A DNA stretch of 47,643 nt from Streptosporangiaceae bacterium (GTDB taxonomy: Bacteria > Actinomycetota > Actinomycetes > Streptosporangiales > Streptosporangiaceae). Each line of letters starts with the position of its first letter. The stretch's first letter is position 1. The notes below the pieces were generated by a model. It saw only the letters and a program-made list of their open reading frames with translations. It made no database searches and was not told the DNA's origin. Shown here one piece after another: positions 46,256-47,643 of this stretch. Where the stretch lies: positions 1 to 47,643 of the forward strand of contig JASHPF010000345.1 of assembly GCA_030038295.1 (NCBI GenBank), given 5' to 3'. A program made the translations under genes and the position numbers.

Positions 46256-46956
46256 CCGGCCGGCTCACGCTCGTGGGCACGCCGATCGGCAACCTCGGTG
46301 ACGTCAGCGACCGGGCCCGCCGGGCGCTGGCGGCGGCGGACGTGATCTGTGCGGAGGACACCCGGCGCACCAGGAAGCTGCTGACCGCCTATGACATCCA
46401 CCCGCCGCTGCTGGTGTCGGTCCGTCAGCACAACGAGCAGCGACAGGCGGCGCGCGTGCTGCAGTGGCTCGCCGAGGGCCGCGCGGTGGCCTACGTGACC
46501 GACGCGGGCATGCCGGTGCTCTCCGACCCGGGCGAGCGGCTGGTGCGGGCGGTCCTCGCGGCGGACGGCGCGGTCGGCGTGGCGGCTGGTCCGGACGCGG
46601 CGACCAGCGCGCTGCTGCTGAGCGGCCTGCCCGCCGCCCGGTGGTGCTTCGAGGGCTTCCTGCCGGTAAAGGGCCGGAGCCGCCGGCAGCGGATCGCCGC
46701 CCTCGCGGGCGAGCCGCGCACGGCCGTGCTGTTCGAGGCGCCGCACCGGCTGCTGCGGACGCTGGCGGAGCTGGCGGCGGTGGTCGGCCCGGACCGGCCG
46801 GTGGCCGTCGCCAACGACCTCAGCAAGCGGCACGAGCGAGTGTGGCGGGGGCCGATCGGGGCGGTGCTCGCGCAGCTTCAGGGCAGCGAGCCGCGCGGCG
46901 AGTTCGTCGTCGTGCTGGCCGGCGTCAGCGCCGTAGCGCGGCCGCAAACGTCGTGA
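46252..46956 (+). CDS. RsmI-like 16S rRNA (cytidine-2'-O)-methyltransferase, short form
   Basis: GRLTLVGTPIGNLGDVSDRARRALAAADVICAEDTRRTRKLLTAYDIHPPLLVSVRQHNEQ...VTDAGMPVLSDPGERLV...FEGFLPVKGRSRRQRIAALAGEPRTAVLFEAPHRLLRTL; 234 aa, ATGA overlap with copy 2. Confidence 0.92.
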   Translation: MTGRLTLVGTPIGNLGDVSDRARRALAAADVICAEDTRRTRKLLTAYDIHPPLLVSVRQHNEQRQAARVLQWLAEGRAVAYVTDAGMPVLSDPGERLVRAVLAADGAVGVAAGPDAATSALLLSGLPAARWCFEGFLPVKGRSRRQRIAALAGEPRTAVLFEAPHRLLRTLAELAAVVGPDRPVAVANDLSKRHERVWRGPIGAVLAQLQGSEPRGEFVVVLAGVSAVARPQTS

Positions 46957-47643
46957 TGATCGTCTGGCCGCAGCCGGTCAGGATCGACTCGGGGTGGAAC
47001 TGCACCCCCTCGATGGGCAGCCGGGCGTGCCGCAGGCCCATCGGCAGTCCGCCGCGGGCGCGGGCCGTGACCCGCAGGCACGCCGGGAGCGTGGCTTCGG
47101 CCACCATCAGCGAGTGGTACCGGGTCGCCGGGAACCGGCGCGGCAGGCCGGCCAGCACCCCGTGACCGTCGTGGCTGATGACTGATGTCTGGCCGTGGAC
47201 GGGCCGCGGCGCCCGGACGATGCGCGCACCGAAGCACGCGGCGATCGCCTGATGGCCGAGACACACCCCGAGCACCGGAACGGGCTGCGCCGCCGCCGCA
47301 CAGACCCTGACTACCTCGATGCTGATGCCGGCCTCGTCGGGCGCGCACGGGCCGGGTGAGATCACCACGCCCGTGGGGGCGAGCGCCGCGACCTCATCGG
47401 CGGTGACCTCGTCATTGCGCACCACCTCGACGGGACAGCCTGCCTTCGCCAGGTAGTGCACGAGGTTGAAGGTGAACGAGTCGTAGTTGTCGATGACGAC
47501 GACCGGAGCTGGCCGGCGCGTGCCGCGCATCGCCCCGCCGTAGCCGCCCGGCCGCGGGACCGAAGGTCCCGCCAGCGTGGCGCGAGCCGGCTCCGGCTCC
47601 GCATCGGCTGCCAGCGCGGCGGTCAGCAGCGCGGTGATCGGAC
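46925..47643 (-). CDS. Glutamine amidotransferase (PabA/TrpG-like); frame open to the window edge, possibly the C-terminal domain of a TrpEG/PhzE-type fusion
   Basis: VVVIDNYDSFTFNLVHYL...GVVISPGPCAPDEAGIS...VLGVCLGHQAIAACFGA...EGVQFHPESILT. Upstream of the ATG at 47530, 37 further in-frame codons (PITALLTAALAADAEPEPARATLAGPSVPRPGGYGGA) have no stop. Confidence 0.9.
   Translation of the reverse strand, partial: PITALLTAALAADAEPEPARATLAGPSVPRPGGYGGAMRGTRRPAPVVVIDNYDSFTFNLVHYLAKAGCPVEVVRNDEVTADEVAALAPTGVVISPGPCAPDEAGISIEVVRVCAAAAQPVPVLGVCLGHQAIAACFGARIVRAPRPVHGQTSVISHDGHGVLAGLPRRFPATRYHSLMVAEATLPACLRVTARARGGLPMGLRHARLPIEGVQFHPESILTGCGQTIITTFAAALRR

Noticed and set aside
1-47643. CRISPR arrays, tRNA or rRNA genes, insertion sequences, integrases
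   Set aside because: None recognised; no periodic direct-repeat/spacer array, tRNA-like fold or transposase motif noticed on reading, though no dedicated search tool was run.

Overview
High-GC actinobacterial chromosomal window of 47.6 kb. Roughly 0-40 kb is accessory/regulatory content. It includes the 5' part of a cytochrome c oxidase subunit I gene, an Rrf2-type regulator, two full LuxR/LAL ATPase regulators plus one decayed one, and VOC/ArsR/SRPBCC/YciI operons. It also includes a TPR protein, a MOSC-ferredoxin reductase fusion, an ABC-2 drug exporter beside a UvrA-like protein, three DHA2-type MFS pumps, short-chain dehydrogenases, hydrolases, a topoisomerase IB and TetR regulators. Several gene remnants are visible: GH15, an SDR with an internal deletion, a LAL regulator with a large frameshifting deletion, and hydrolase tails. 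The most interesting part is an RNA-modification island at about 40.2-47.0 kb. On the minus strand it carries queC, queD and a NOL1/NOP2/Sun (m5C) methyltransferase. Divergently, it carries a tightly overlapping operon queF-queE-tgt-armL1-armL2-rsmI-like. This joins 7-deazaguanine (preQ1) synthesis and a tRNA-guanine-transglycosylase-like enzyme to two tandem, divergent homologues of the aminoglycoside-resistance 16S rRNA m7G1405 methyltransferase (Arm/Kgm/FmrO) family and a short RsmI-like 2'-O-methyltransferase. I know of no described system with this composition, but I could not search for one. All function calls come from reading translated motifs by eye; no database search was run.
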